A stretch of 52,958 nt of DNA, taken from NCBI GenBank assembly GCA_041946965.1, contig JBHGBM010000033.1:1-52958 (forward strand), given 5' to 3'. The notes under the pieces are model-generated. The model did not search any database. It had not been told where the DNA came from and saw only the letters and a program-made list of their open reading frames with translations. A program made the position numbers and the translations under genes. Shown in pieces: positions 23,275-31,705 of this stretch; the first letter of the stretch is position 1, and each line of letters opens with the position of its first letter. The DNA comes from JBHGBM01 sp041946965 (GTDB lineage Bacteria > Acidobacteriota > Terriglobia > Bryobacterales > Bryobacteraceae).

Positions 23275-24411
23275 CTACGCCGCCCGCCTCTTCCGCCCGG
23301 CGATTTCCTCGTAATAACGTTCGTAGAGCGGAATGATCTTCTCCGAGCAAAACCTGTCGCGGGCGGCGAGCCGGGCCGCCAGCGCCATTTTCCGGTGCAG
23401 CCCCTCGTTGCGCAACAGGTCAATCACGCGCTGGGCCTGCGCGCTGGTGTCCCCCACAGCCTCGAGAAACCCGTCCACCTCATGCGTGACCAACTCGGGC
23501 ACGCCGCCCACCCGCGTCGACACCGGCACCACGCCGCAGGCCATGGCTTCGAGCGCGGCAAGTCCGAACGATTCGAGCTCGCTCGGCAGCAGCAGCACGT
23601 GCGCCAGCGGCAACAGCCGCTCCACGTGGTCCTGTTTGCCCAGAAACGTGACGTGATCGTAGACCCCCAGATCGCGCGCGAGGTGCTCCGCGGGTCCGCG
23701 CTCGGGACCGTCGCCGACCATCAGCAGGTGGGCCGGCGCACGTTTCACCACCTCCGTCAGCACCCGTATGCAATCTTGCACGCGTTTCACCGGCCGGAAA
23801 TTCGAAAGGTGGATCAGCAGCTTCTCGCCATTCGGCGCGAACTCGCGCGCTTTCTCCTTCTGCCGGTCCGGACGGTAAAGCTCGCAATTGACGAAGTTCT
23901 TGATGACCCGGATCTCATTGGTCACGCCGAACACCCTGAGGGTCTGCTCGCGCAGGTAGTCGCTGATGGAGGTCACGCCGTCCGACTTTTCGATGGAGAA
24001 CCGCGTGATAGGGTAATAGGACCGGTCAGTGCCCACCAGCGTGATGTCCGTGCCGTGCAGCGTGGTAATGAACGGCAGCCGGCGTTCAATGGTCATCTGC
24101 TGCGCCAGCATGGCCGAGATGGAGTGAGGGATCGCGTAGTGCACGTGCAGCAGGTCGAGTGAATACGTCTCCGCGACCTCCGCCATGCGCGAGGCCAGCG
24201 CCAGGCAGTACGGCGGAAACTGGAACAGCGGATAGGTGGAGACTTCCACCTCGTGGTAATGCACCCGCGGCAGCCCCGGGTCGAGCCGGATAGGATTCGC
24301 GTAACTGATGAAGTGGACCTCGTGGCCGCGTGCCGCAAGCTCCCTCCCCAGCTCCGTGGCCACGATGCCGCTGCCGCCGTAGGTGGGGTAACACGTGATT
24401 CCGACGTTCAC
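23275..24411 (-). CDS. bshA: BshA, N-acetylglucosaminyl L-malate synthase of bacillithiol synthesis
   Basis: 378 residues, GT4 glycosyltransferase. The N-terminus MNVGITCYPTYGGSGIVATELG is the BshA signature (shown by key residues CYPTYGGSG), with LHGTDITLVG, ISNFRPVKR-like phosphate loop (LIHLSNFRPVKRVQDCI) and the nucleotide-sugar ELESFGLAALEAMACG. It transfers GlcNAc to L-malate, the first step of bacillithiol, a low-molecular-weight thiol. GTG start at 24411 overlapping the stop of the upstream lipoprotein (GTGA). BshB and BshC are not in the window, so the pathway must be completed elsewhere. Confidence 0.93.
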   Translation of the reverse strand: MNVGITCYPTYGGSGIVATELGRELAARGHEVHFISYANPIRLDPGLPRVHYHEVEVSTYPLFQFPPYCLALASRMAEVAETYSLDLLHVHYAIPHSISAMLAQQMTIERRLPFITTLHGTDITLVGTDRSYYPITRFSIEKSDGVTSISDYLREQTLRVFGVTNEIRVIKNFVNCELYRPDRQKEKAREFAPNGEKLLIHLSNFRPVKRVQDCIRVLTEVVKRAPAHLLMVGDGPERGPAEHLARDLGVYDHVTFLGKQDHVERLLPLAHVLLLPSELESFGLAALEAMACGVVPVSTRVGGVPELVTHEVDGFLEAVGDTSAQAQRVIDLLRNEGLHRKMALAARLAARDRFCSEKIIPLYERYYEEIAGRKRRAA

Positions 24412-25400
24412 TTTGCCAGCGTAGCATTAACGGGGCGCAGCCAGCCGATCCCGATCTGGCCGTGGAGGTTCTCGTCCGGCGAAGCCGCGTCACCGCCGCC
24501 GAACCACACTCGCACGCCGTCGGCGCGCATCTCGACCGCCGGGTCGCAAACCACTTTCAGGTTCCACGGCTGCGCACCGGAGAAGACCGCCGGCAGTTTC
24601 CGCCAGTTGACCCCATCGCGCGAGCGTGCCAGCCCCAGGCGGCGATTCTCGTGCCGGTCGCGTCCCGTGTAAAGCATCCACCACCAGCCGTGGGCGGTCC
24701 ACACCGCGGGTTCACCCAGCCCCTCTTCGTCGAAGGCGCCGGGCTCCCCGGGTTCCAGCACGGGATTGGCGCGCAGTCTCGTCCACCTCACGCCGTCGCG
24801 CGAGCGGGCGACGCCCAGTCGCTGCCGGCGCGCGCGGTCCTGGCCCAGGTAGTAGAGGTAGAGGTATTCGCCCGCGCGGATCACATATGGGTCGGCGGCG
24901 GCGCGCTCGTCCCAGGCTCCCCGCGGGCCGAAGCCCAAGACCGGCTCGGGGTGCTTCTCCCACGCGCGGCCGTCGCGCGACCGTGCCAGGCCGATGCGCG
25001 GAGCGCCCTTCGGCCCGGCCTGGTACCAGTAGAGGAACTCGTCCTGGTGGAGCGCCGTCCCGTTGGCGGCGATGTAACCGCCTTCCCAATCGGCCGGGCC
25101 GGGAGACAGCACCGTGCCGTGGTCCGTCCATCTGGTTCCGTCCGCGGAGGTGGCGAGACGGGTGCGCCACACGGCGCCGTCGTATGCCGAATAGAGGTTG
25201 TAGTACAACGAACCTGCGCGGACCACCGAGGGATTCAGCACATCGGCAAACCCGCCGCGCGTCATCACGGGTTCGGTTTGCGCCTCGAAGGTATATGTCA
25301 TTTCCCGCAGGGCGCCTTCGGCCGGAGGCAGGGTGAAATCCGCGTACCGCCCGCATCCGGCGGCCATCGCCGCGAGCAGCACCGCCGCGCTGCGCCTCAT
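24408..25400 (-). CDS. Lipoprotein with five-bladed beta-propeller glycosidase fold (GH43/GH130-like)
   Basis: 330 residues. Lipobox-type N-terminus (VLLAAMAAGCGRYAD) with Cys16 as the lipidation site. The repeated motif LARSRDG/WxK occurs at about four positions (RIGLARSRDGRAWEK, RLGVARSRDGVRWTR, RLGLARSRDGVNWRK, RLATSADGTRWTD), each followed by a beta-blade, the pattern of arabinanase/levansucrase-like propellers. Acidic residues in DVLNPSVV and ADPYVI are candidates for the catalytic pair, but not proven. Start overlaps the histidine kinase stop (ATGA). Substrate unknown. Confidence 0.75.
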   Translation of the reverse strand: MRRSAAVLLAAMAAGCGRYADFTLPPAEGALREMTYTFEAQTEPVMTRGGFADVLNPSVVRAGSLYYNLYSAYDGAVWRTRLATSADGTRWTDHGTVLSPGPADWEGGYIAANGTALHQDEFLYWYQAGPKGAPRIGLARSRDGRAWEKHPEPVLGFGPRGAWDERAAADPYVIRAGEYLYLYYLGQDRARRQRLGVARSRDGVRWTRLRANPVLEPGEPGAFDEEGLGEPAVWTAHGWWWMLYTGRDRHENRRLGLARSRDGVNWRKLPAVFSGAQPWNLKVVCDPAVEMRADGVRVWFGGGDAASPDENLHGQIGIGWLRPVNATLAK

Positions 25401-26545
25401 TGCACAGGGATGCGGAACTTCAACCCGGCGCCGCGCCCCGGCCTGGATTCCAGCGTGACTTCCGCGTTCAGCGACCGCGCGCGCCGTTTCAGGCTCGCCG
25501 GTCCGAGCTTGAGCAATTCCAGTTCATCCAGGTTGTATGTCCCGCTGAAGTGGAAGCCCCGGCCGTTGTCGTCCACCGAGAGCTCCAGGATGTGGTCCTT
25601 TTTCTCCATGGTGACGGCGACGCGCGTCGCTCCGGAGTGTTTTTGCACGTTGTGTAGCGCCTCCCGCAGCATCTGCATCACCTCGCTGGAAATCTCCTGG
25701 CTGAGTCCGAGCGGCTTATCGCCCCCCACAAACGTCACCGGGATTCCGCTCTCCTTGTAGAAGTGCTCGGCCAGGCGGCGGCCCGTGGCGAAGATATTGC
25801 CGCTGTCGGCATCCACCGGCCGCATGCTGCGGACGAAGGCGCGCAACTCGCGCACCTGGGAGAGCGCCAGCGCCTGCAACTGCTGCAACTCCTCCATGCC
25901 CGCGCTGTGATCGCGCTCGAACACCTTGCGCAGGATCTCCAGCCGCATTTGAAGGCTGATGAAACTTTGCAGCGCGCCGTCATGAAAGTCGGAGGCGATG
26001 CGCTGCCGTTCCTGCTCGGCCGCATGGTAGGCCGCTTCCCGCGTCTTGTCGAGTTCGCTGGCGAGTTCTTCGATCCGCCGCCGTTGCCGCTCACGGCTGA
26101 CGGAGAATGCGACTGCCATCACGCCGGTCACCAGCACCACGCGCTCCAGGATCGCCATTTCGCGGCCAGGCGCCACCGCGCAGAACAACGTCGAGATGCC
26201 CGCCACCACTACCACCTCGCGCGGGCCGTAGAACACCAGCGCCTCGGTCAAGAGGTACAGAAAAAAAACCGAAGGAAACCAGGCCGAGTGCCCGGACCCG
26301 TGCGCCGCCAGAATGAGGAAGAAGACCGTGTCGCCGAACAGCGCCAGCAGGCCGAACGGGCCGGAAGGCCTGCGGCGCCGCAGCGCCACAAGCACCGCGT
26401 AGGCCAGGAAGACGCCCATCGCCACCGGGAAGAAGGCGATCTCATCCCTGCCTCCAATGTCTGTGACCAGGGCGGCAACACCCAGCAGCACGCGGGCGAT
26501 CGAAAGGTAGAGGTTCCAGTTGAATGGCGGCGTGAACAGGGTCAC
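25397..26545 (-). CDS. Membrane histidine kinase of the HisKA_3 (NarX/DesK) type
   Basis: 382 residues. Four to five transmembrane segments in residues 10-150, a coiled linker (SRERQRRRIEELASELDKTREAAYHA), then the HisKA_3 H-box ERQRIASDFHDGALQSF with His188 and an ATPase domain (REALHNVQKHSGA, DDNGRGF). GTG start at 26545. Such kinases normally pair with a LuxR/NarL regulator, which is absent here. Placed between a secreted methyltransferase and a propeller lipoprotein, all with 4- to 6-base spacing, so they form one transcript. Confidence 0.88.
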   Translation of the reverse strand: MTLFTPPFNWNLYLSIARVLLGVAALVTDIGGRDEIAFFPVAMGVFLAYAVLVALRRRRPSGPFGLLALFGDTVFFLILAAHGSGHSAWFPSVFFLYLLTEALVFYGPREVVVVAGISTLFCAVAPGREMAILERVVLVTGVMAVAFSVSRERQRRRIEELASELDKTREAAYHAAEQERQRIASDFHDGALQSFISLQMRLEILRKVFERDHSAGMEELQQLQALALSQVRELRAFVRSMRPVDADSGNIFATGRRLAEHFYKESGIPVTFVGGDKPLGLSQEISSEVMQMLREALHNVQKHSGATRVAVTMEKKDHILELSVDDNGRGFHFSGTYNLDELELLKLGPASLKRRARSLNAEVTLESRPGRGAGLKFRIPVQ

Positions 26546-26551
26546 AGGCAG

Positions 26552-27085
26552 TCACCGTCTGTACAGGTATAGAGTATGGCTGCGGCCTTCCCCATCGTCC
26601 TCAATGGTTTCGACCTTGGCGGGCGTCCATTGCCTGATCTCGAAATCGTGCGCCACCACGCGCGCGCCTTTCTTAAGCTGCTTCTCAAGCAGCGGCGCAA
26701 CCTTGTCGTTCGAGTTCGGCAACAAGTAAACCGTGATCAGGTCCGCCGGGGAGTAATTCTGCTTCAGGATGTCGCCGTTGATGATACGGGCGTTCTTCTC
26801 CAGCCCCAGCTTGCGGATCTTAGCCGTGCTCTGGCGGTATAGGTCCTTGTCCATCTCCACACCCGTGGCTTGCGCGTGAAATTTCTGGGCCGCCATGATG
26901 ACGATGCGGCCGTCGCCGCTGCCGAGGTCGAACATCTTTTCGCCGGCCTTGAGCCCGCCGAGCTCGAGCATCTTGGCGACGATGGTCTCCGGGGTCGGAT
27001 AATAGGGCGCGAGCTTCTCAATATCCTGGCCGCCGGCCCAGGCGGCCGAAGCCGCGAGCAGCGGAATCGCTAAGAACTTTTTCAT
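26552..27085 (-). CDS. SAM-dependent methyltransferase with a signal peptide
   Basis: 177 residues. Clear N-terminal signal (MKKFLAIPLLAASAAWAGGQ) followed by a class I methyltransferase core: FDLGSGDGRIVIMAA (SAM-binding motif I), GVEMDKDL (motif II acid), NARIINGDILKQNY and LITVYLLPN. The family includes small methyltransferases annotated as 50S L11 methyltransferase-like. Export is odd because SAM is cytoplasmic. Good Shine-Dalgarno GAGGAG before the ATG at 27085. First gene of the operon to bshA. Confidence 0.8.
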   Translation of the reverse strand: MKKFLAIPLLAASAAWAGGQDIEKLAPYYPTPETIVAKMLELGGLKAGEKMFDLGSGDGRIVIMAAQKFHAQATGVEMDKDLYRQSTAKIRKLGLEKNARIINGDILKQNYSPADLITVYLLPNSNDKVAPLLEKQLKKGARVVAHDFEIRQWTPAKVETIEDDGEGRSHTLYLYRR

Positions 27086-27160
27086 TGCCGTACTCCTCTG
27101 TTACCGGATAGCAGTTTAGCGCAGTTCGGGACCCCGCTGGAGATGGGATAATAGAAGTTT

Positions 27161-27541
27161 ATGCGTACGCGAATGCTGGTTCTTACAGGCATGCTGCTGG
27201 CGCTTCCGTTTGCCCTCCGCGCCGAGGACCCCATGACTCGCCTTACGGTGGAGGTGAAGACGCTGGGGGGCAAGCCCATTGACCGCGCCGGCGTGATCGT
27301 GCGGTTCGTCGAGGGCCGCTCGGTCGTCAAGCTGGGGAAGAAGATCCGCACCACGTGGGAACTGCGCACCAACCAGGACGGGCTCGCCAAGGTTCCTTCG
27401 ATCCCGCCGGGGAAGGTCCTCGTACAAGTTATCGCCAAGGGCTATCAGACCCACGGCGGCACCTATGACCTGAAGGAAGGCGACCAGACGGTTGAGATCA
27501 AGCTCAAGCCGCCGCAGACGCAGTACACCTCGCACCAGTGA
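27161..27541 (+). CDS. Secreted protein with carboxypeptidase-regulatory-like beta domain
   Basis: 126 residues. Signal peptide MRTRMLVLTGMLLALPFALRA, then one beta-sandwich of the CarboxypepD_reg/PEGA kind: LTVEVKTLGGKPIDRAGVIVRF, TNQDGLAKVPSIPPGKVLVQVIAKGYQTHGG. Such domains are structural or adhesive rather than catalytic. A -10-like GATAAT lies just upstream. Divergent from the secreted methyltransferase and 10 bases from the convergent MBL-fold gene. Confidence 0.75.
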   Translation: MRTRMLVLTGMLLALPFALRAEDPMTRLTVEVKTLGGKPIDRAGVIVRFVEGRSVVKLGKKIRTTWELRTNQDGLAKVPSIPPGKVLVQVIAKGYQTHGGTYDLKEGDQTVEIKLKPPQTQYTSHQ

Positions 27542-27551
27542 GGTAACCGGC

Positions 27552-28337
27552 TTACGGCTCGAGCAGCAGCGCCTTCCCGTGCTCCAGTTGCAGGTAGTGC
27601 ACACCGGGCGCGGTCGTGGTGAGCGCGGCGCGGAACTGGAGCGGATCCACGGAGTTATCCGGGAACATGTCATAGTGGCAGGGCACCGCCACGCGCGGCT
27701 TGATGCGCGAGGCAAGCTGCGCCGCCTCGAAATGCGATAAATTGTTGAACCCGCCGTTGATGCACGTGATCATCATGTCCGGTGACCACTTGGCCGCCGA
27801 GGCGAGCAGTTCCGAGTAATCCGTGTCCCCGGTGATGTACACCTTGGGCCCCCCGCCGAATTCGAGTACAAAGCCCATGTGATTCAGGTCCGTGTCGTCG
27901 GTCGGCATAGCGAAGGCCCCGTGCAGGGTGATGTCGCCGAACTGGAGACGGCAGTCGGGCCACGCCGGCACGATGCGCCCGGTCTCGATACCCTTTTCCA
28001 GGTAAACCTCGCATGTGGGATGCGGTCCCACGAACTGCGCGGTGTCCTTGTGCCGCAGCCGCCCGATGGTCTCGGGGTCGGTGTGGTCCATGTGGTTGTG
28101 CGTGCACGTGAACACATCCACGTTGACCTCTTCGGGCTCAATCAGCACCGGCACGCGCCGGTCCAGGTTCACTCCCGAATCCGCATACGCCGCGGCGCAA
28201 CTGTTCGTCAGGTACAGGTCCACGGAGAGCGTCACGCCTTCGGGACTTTTGAAAATGTAGCCGTTCTGCCCCAGCCACCAGATGGCCGCCGCCCGGCGCG
28301 GGACGCGGTACTGGCGGATTTCACGCATCAGCTCCAT
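27552..28337 (-). CDS. Metallo-beta-lactamase-fold hydrolase, UlaG-like
   Basis: 261 residues starting at the ATG at 28337 (MELMREIRQ); the longer in-frame frame to 28670 is antisense to another gene and rejected. Metal-binding HxHxDH appears as CTHNHMDHTD; further ligands are in VYITGDTDYSE (Asp) and VAVPCHYDMF (His). WWLGQNGYIFKSPEGVTLSVDLYL is the UlaG/L-ascorbate-6-phosphate lactonase opening. Cytoplasmic, probably a lactonase or phosphodiesterase; substrate unknown. Confidence 0.87.
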   Translation of the reverse strand: MELMREIRQYRVPRRAAAIWWLGQNGYIFKSPEGVTLSVDLYLTNSCAAAYADSGVNLDRRVPVLIEPEEVNVDVFTCTHNHMDHTDPETIGRLRHKDTAQFVGPHPTCEVYLEKGIETGRIVPAWPDCRLQFGDITLHGAFAMPTDDTDLNHMGFVLEFGGGPKVYITGDTDYSELLASAAKWSPDMMITCINGGFNNLSHFEAAQLASRIKPRVAVPCHYDMFPDNSVDPLQFRAALTTTAPGVHYLQLEHGKALLLEP

Positions 28338-28373
28338 GTCTCCGATTGTGGCACGCAATGCTAGATTGTAGGA

Positions 28374-28676
28374 GTGCCGGTCCCCATCGAATTCATGCGG
28401 GGCATGTTGGGCGTCCTGTGCGCGTTCTTCGCCCACATGCTGGGACGCGCCGCCGGACGTTTGCGCCAGGCGGCCGCCCCGCGGGGTTCGCGCGCGTACT
28501 CCTGGGCCATCCGCGCTCTGGTCACCTACGTTGCCGTCCTGTACCGTCACGGCATGGACGGCCTCGCGCTGATTGTGGCCGCAGGCGCCGCCGCCGCTTT
28601 CGCCGCCGGTTTGTGGCTCGTGCGCCGGCCGCCCAGGCCTGGTGAGGACCTTACCGGCCAGATCTTCCACCCATGA
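28374..28676 (+). CDS. Small membrane protein
   Basis: 100 residues from the GTG at 28374, or 93 from the ATG at 28395; no strong Shine-Dalgarno separates the two. Two hydrophobic stretches (MRGMLGVLCAFFAHMLG and MDGLALIVAAGAAAAFAAGLWL) flank an Arg-rich segment. The stop overlaps the ATG of the following methyltransferase (ATGA), good evidence that the frame is translated. Unknown function. Confidence 0.6.
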   Translation: MPVPIEFMRGMLGVLCAFFAHMLGRAAGRLRQAAAPRGSRAYSWAIRALVTYVAVLYRHGMDGLALIVAAGAAAAFAAGLWLVRRPPRPGEDLTGQIFHP

Positions 28677-30061
28677 ATCCCGACCGTTACGACGTCGTCC
28701 GCTACCCGACCGAGATCAAGACCTCCACGCATCCCGACCGCCTGGCCGCGGTTGCCACCTTGTTCGATCTCTCGCCCGCGCCGCCCGAGCGCTGCCGCGT
28801 TTTGGAGATCGGCTGCGGCGATGGCGGCAACCTGATTCCCATGGCTTTCAGCCTCCCCGGCAGCCGCTTCACCGGAATCGACCGCGCCGAAACCGCCGTC
28901 GCCGCCGGACGCGCCCTGACCGCCGAGCTGGGCTTGAGCAACCTGGACCTTCAGGCGATGGATCTGATGGATTTCCAGGGCGGCGAATTCGACTACATCA
29001 TCGCTCACGGCATCTATTCCTGGGTGCCCGCGCCCGTGCGCGAGCGCATTCTCGCCATCTGCGCCGCCTCGCTGGCTCCCTGCGGCCTGGCGTATATCAG
29101 CTACAACGCCTTGCCAGGCTGGCACATCCGCCAGGCCGTGCGGGATATGCTGCAATTCCATACCGGCGCCATTGGCGACCCGCAGGAGGTGATGCGCTCC
29201 GCGCGGGAGTTTCTCACCTGGCTCAAGCAGGGACAAGCGGACACCGATTTCGGCCGCGAACTGGAATCGGCGCTCGAGCGCGAGCCTAACGTGCTGTTTC
29301 ACGACGAACTGGGGCCGGAAAACCACCCGTTCTACTTCCACCAGTTCGTCGAAGATGCTGCCAGGCACGGCCTGCAACACGTGGCGGACGCGAACCTCCG
29401 CGAAATGTTCGAGCCCGGCGTCGCTCTTCCCGAACCCCCGCTGCTGCGGGAGCAGTACCTGGACTTCTACCGGCTTCGGCGGTTCCGCCGCTCGATCCTG
29501 TGCCGCGAGGGTCTAACGGTGGCGCCCGTCCCCCGGCCGGAGCGGCTGGCCACGCTGTACGCGTCCTCTGACGCGACCGCCTCCGCTCCCGGAGAGGGTG
29601 GCGCGGTGGAGTTCGCGGGGCGCGGGAAATCGCGCGCCACCACGGCGCACCCGCTGGCCATCTCCGTGCTCTCCCGCCTGAGCGCCATGTACCCGCGCCG
29701 GGTTCCCGTGGCCGAGCTGGCCGGGGCTTCCGATGGCGCCGCCGTCGCCGAGATCCTCCTCCGCACGTCCCTGGCGGGCCTGGTCCAACTGCACGCCTGC
29801 GCTCCGAAGTTCGCCGCGGAGGCCGGCGACCGGCCCGAGGCCAGCAGGGTGGCGCGCCTGGCGCTTGCCCATGGTTCCAAACGCCTGCCCACGCTGCACC
29901 ACGAATTGATCGAGATCACCGATGAAACCAGCGCGCGCGCCATCGCGCTTCTCGACGGCACACGTTCGCGCGCCCAGATCGCCCGTGAATTCGATGCCCC
30001 AAAGGCCGCTGTCGATGAGTTGTTGCAGCGCCTGGCCAGGCTGCCGCTGCTTACGGCTTAA
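28673..30061 (+). CDS. Class I methyltransferase with C-terminal methyltransferase-regulatory domain
   Basis: 462 residues. N-terminal SAM-binding domain: VLEIGCGDGGNLIPMAF (motif I), GIDRAETAV (acid), FDYIIAHGIYSWVP (motif IV). From about residue 215 to 300 lies the MethyTransf_Reg-type segment (HPFYFHQFVEDAARHGLQHVADANLREM). A further winged-helix-like C-terminal region (about 370-462) ends in a PqqD-like turn (LLDGTRSRAQIAREFDAPKAAVDELLQRL). Family substrates are unknown; HIYSWVP-type members are often linked to surface or peptide modification. Coupled by ATGA to the small membrane protein. Confidence 0.85.
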   Translation: MNPDRYDVVRYPTEIKTSTHPDRLAAVATLFDLSPAPPERCRVLEIGCGDGGNLIPMAFSLPGSRFTGIDRAETAVAAGRALTAELGLSNLDLQAMDLMDFQGGEFDYIIAHGIYSWVPAPVRERILAICAASLAPCGLAYISYNALPGWHIRQAVRDMLQFHTGAIGDPQEVMRSAREFLTWLKQGQADTDFGRELESALEREPNVLFHDELGPENHPFYFHQFVEDAARHGLQHVADANLREMFEPGVALPEPPLLREQYLDFYRLRRFRRSILCREGLTVAPVPRPERLATLYASSDATASAPGEGGAVEFAGRGKSRATTAHPLAISVLSRLSAMYPRRVPVAELAGASDGAAVAEILLRTSLAGLVQLHACAPKFAAEAGDRPEASRVARLALAHGSKRLPTLHHELIEITDETSARAIALLDGTRSRAQIAREFDAPKAAVDELLQRLARLPLLTA

Positions 30062-30073
30062 GCTCCCGCGCCA

Positions 30074-30454
30074 TCACGCGGCTTCGGTCATAATGCCCTT
30101 GAGGGCGGCTTCCACCTCGCCCGCCACCGGTTCCAGCGCCGGCGTGTCGAACAGCCTCATGATCTGGCTGGGCAGCATGGTGGAGAGCTTGAAAACGCCG
30201 CCCGCGCGGTAAACCGAAATGCGGCAGGGCAGGGCCGTCGAAATGGCGGGATTGGCCTCCAGCGCCTGCTTCGCGTTCTGCGGGTTGCAGACCTCGTAAA
30301 TCATGCATTCGCCCGCGTAGTCCACGCCCTTGTTCTTCATGGTCTGTTTCAGGTCGTGGACTGTGATGACGCCGAACTTGTGGCGTGCCGCCGCCTCCCG
30401 CAGGCCGCGGTCGATTTCCTCCAGGGTCTTGCGCGAATCCAGTTCGAACAGCAT
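30074..30454 (-). CDS. DUF302 family protein
   Basis: 126 residues. GVITVHDLKQTMKNKGVDYAGECMIYEVCNPQNAKQALEAN contains the family's core NPQ/CNP motif, followed by LPCRISVYRAGG. DUF302 proteins are small cytoplasmic or periplasmic beta-alpha proteins of unknown role, frequently found in stress or redox operons. Here it starts 4 bases after the universal stress protein stop, so it is coexpressed with it. Confidence 0.88.
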   Translation of the reverse strand: MLFELDSRKTLEEIDRGLREAAARHKFGVITVHDLKQTMKNKGVDYAGECMIYEVCNPQNAKQALEANPAISTALPCRISVYRAGGVFKLSTMLPSQIMRLFDTPALEPVAGEVEAALKGIMTEAA

Positions 30455-30458
30455 GGAC

Positions 30459-31271
30459 CTAAGCCTCCGCTTCCGAGTTTATCCCGGCCTCCGCCTCCAC
30501 CACGGTGAGCACGGGACAGCGTGCGTGCCGAACCACACGCGCCGTGGTGGCGCCGATCACGGTCGTATCGAAAAAGCGCCGGTGGCGCGATCCGATCACC
30601 AGAAGGTCGCAGTCGCCGGACGCCGCCACAATCTGCTCGGCAGCGTCGCCCTCGCGCACCATCACTTCCACGCCCTCCGGAAACAGCGGGTCCGGCGCGC
30701 CGTGCTCGCGGACGTGCAACACGCGCAGCGACGCGCCCGTGCACCTGGCAAGAAGCGCGGCGGTGGCCATGGCCGCGGGCGCCACCGTTTCGGCCACCGG
30801 ACAGATGATGCTCCGTATGCGCGGCCTGCCCTCGCCGCCGCGCACCGTCAGCACCGGAATGTCCGCCTGCCGGATTACCCGCTCCGCGACCGAGCCGAGC
30901 ATGAAGCGGTTCAGTCCGCTCCGCCCGTGCGTGCCCATGGTGATCAGATCCGCGCCCAGGTTGGCCGCCGCCCCCATGATGCCGTCCACCGGCAGCGCCT
31001 CCACCACCTGAATGCCGAAGTCCGGACGCGGCTCCCCTATGGCCTCCTCGGCGAACCTGTGCAACTGCGCCTCGGCCTCCCGCATGCCTTCCCGGTATTG
31101 CTGCTCCATCTGCTCGATCTTGCCCTGCGTGAAATAGGGCGGCGGCGTGAACGGGTTGGCGAAGAGCACGGTAATGCGCCCCTGCGTGCAGCGCGCGAAT
31201 TCGGCGGCATACCGGAGCCCCGCCGCCGACAACGGGCTGAAATCTACGGGCGCAAGGATGTGTCGGAACAT
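30459..31271 (-). CDS. Tandem universal stress protein (two UspA domains)
   Basis: 270 residues with two Usp domains. The first (1-145) keeps the ATP-binding signature GTHGRSGLNRFMLGSVAERVIRQADIPVLTV (G-2x-G-9x-G-S/T). The second (about 150-262) is degenerate: IGSRHRRFFDTTVIGATTARVVRHARCPVLTV. Opening ILAPVDFSPLSAAGLRYAAEFA is typical. Usp proteins bind ATP and aid survival under stress. Operon with DUF302. Confidence 0.9.
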   Translation of the reverse strand: MFRHILAPVDFSPLSAAGLRYAAEFARCTQGRITVLFANPFTPPPYFTQGKIEQMEQQYREGMREAEAQLHRFAEEAIGEPRPDFGIQVVEALPVDGIMGAAANLGADLITMGTHGRSGLNRFMLGSVAERVIRQADIPVLTVRGGEGRPRIRSIICPVAETVAPAAMATAALLARCTGASLRVLHVREHGAPDPLFPEGVEVMVREGDAAEQIVAASGDCDLLVIGSRHRRFFDTTVIGATTARVVRHARCPVLTVVEAEAGINSEAEA

Positions 31272-31319
31272 CGCAGCCTCCGGTATTCAGGATACTGAAA
31301 GCGCGGCCCGGTGACAGCC

Positions 31320-31652
31320 TCAACCCTGCTTCTTTTGCGTGGTGCTTCGCACGATGATGTGTACCGCGCGGTCGCCGTCCTCCGCGGCCACGTACTGAAC
31401 CGTCACTCGCGCTTTTATTTTCGGCTTTCCGTCTATGCGGGTGTCCGGCGTAATGAGGAAGGTGCGGGTGGAAGAATCTTTGCCGAGCACTGTGCGGCTG
31501 ACCGTGATGCTGCCCTCGGCAAGCGCCGTGATGTAGCCCGCAAAGTACTGATTCTGGGGCGCCGTCTGGACCGGAGGATCCGCCACACGAGCCGCACCCC
31601 AAAGAACACACACTAACATCGCCGTCATTCCGGCCACGATGAACCGCACCAT
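31320..31652 (-). CDS. Small secreted beta protein (DUF5666-like)
   Basis: 110 residues. Signal peptide MVRFIVAGMTAMLVCVLWGAA, then YFAGYITALAEGSITVSRTVLGKDSSTRTFLITPDTRIDGKPKIKARVTVQYV, an OB-like pattern of alternating beta-strands seen in DUF5666 proteins (value-carrying T-x-I-x-G, K-x-x-V-x-V). Function unknown, probably periplasmic. It lies 53 bases downstream of the sensor kinase on the same strand. Confidence 0.65.
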   Translation of the reverse strand: MVRFIVAGMTAMLVCVLWGAARVADPPVQTAPQNQYFAGYITALAEGSITVSRTVLGKDSSTRTFLITPDTRIDGKPKIKARVTVQYVAAEDGDRAVHIIVRSTTQKKQG

Positions 31653-31705
31653 ACCAGCGTAGGGCAGGCGTATGAAGCTTGCCTAAACGCAGGATTAAAG
31701 TTCGT

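Noticed and set aside
27552..28670. Long form (372 residues) of the MBL-fold protein
   Set aside because: The extra 111 residues are antisense to the small membrane gene and the UlaG-type fold begins at the ATG at 28337.
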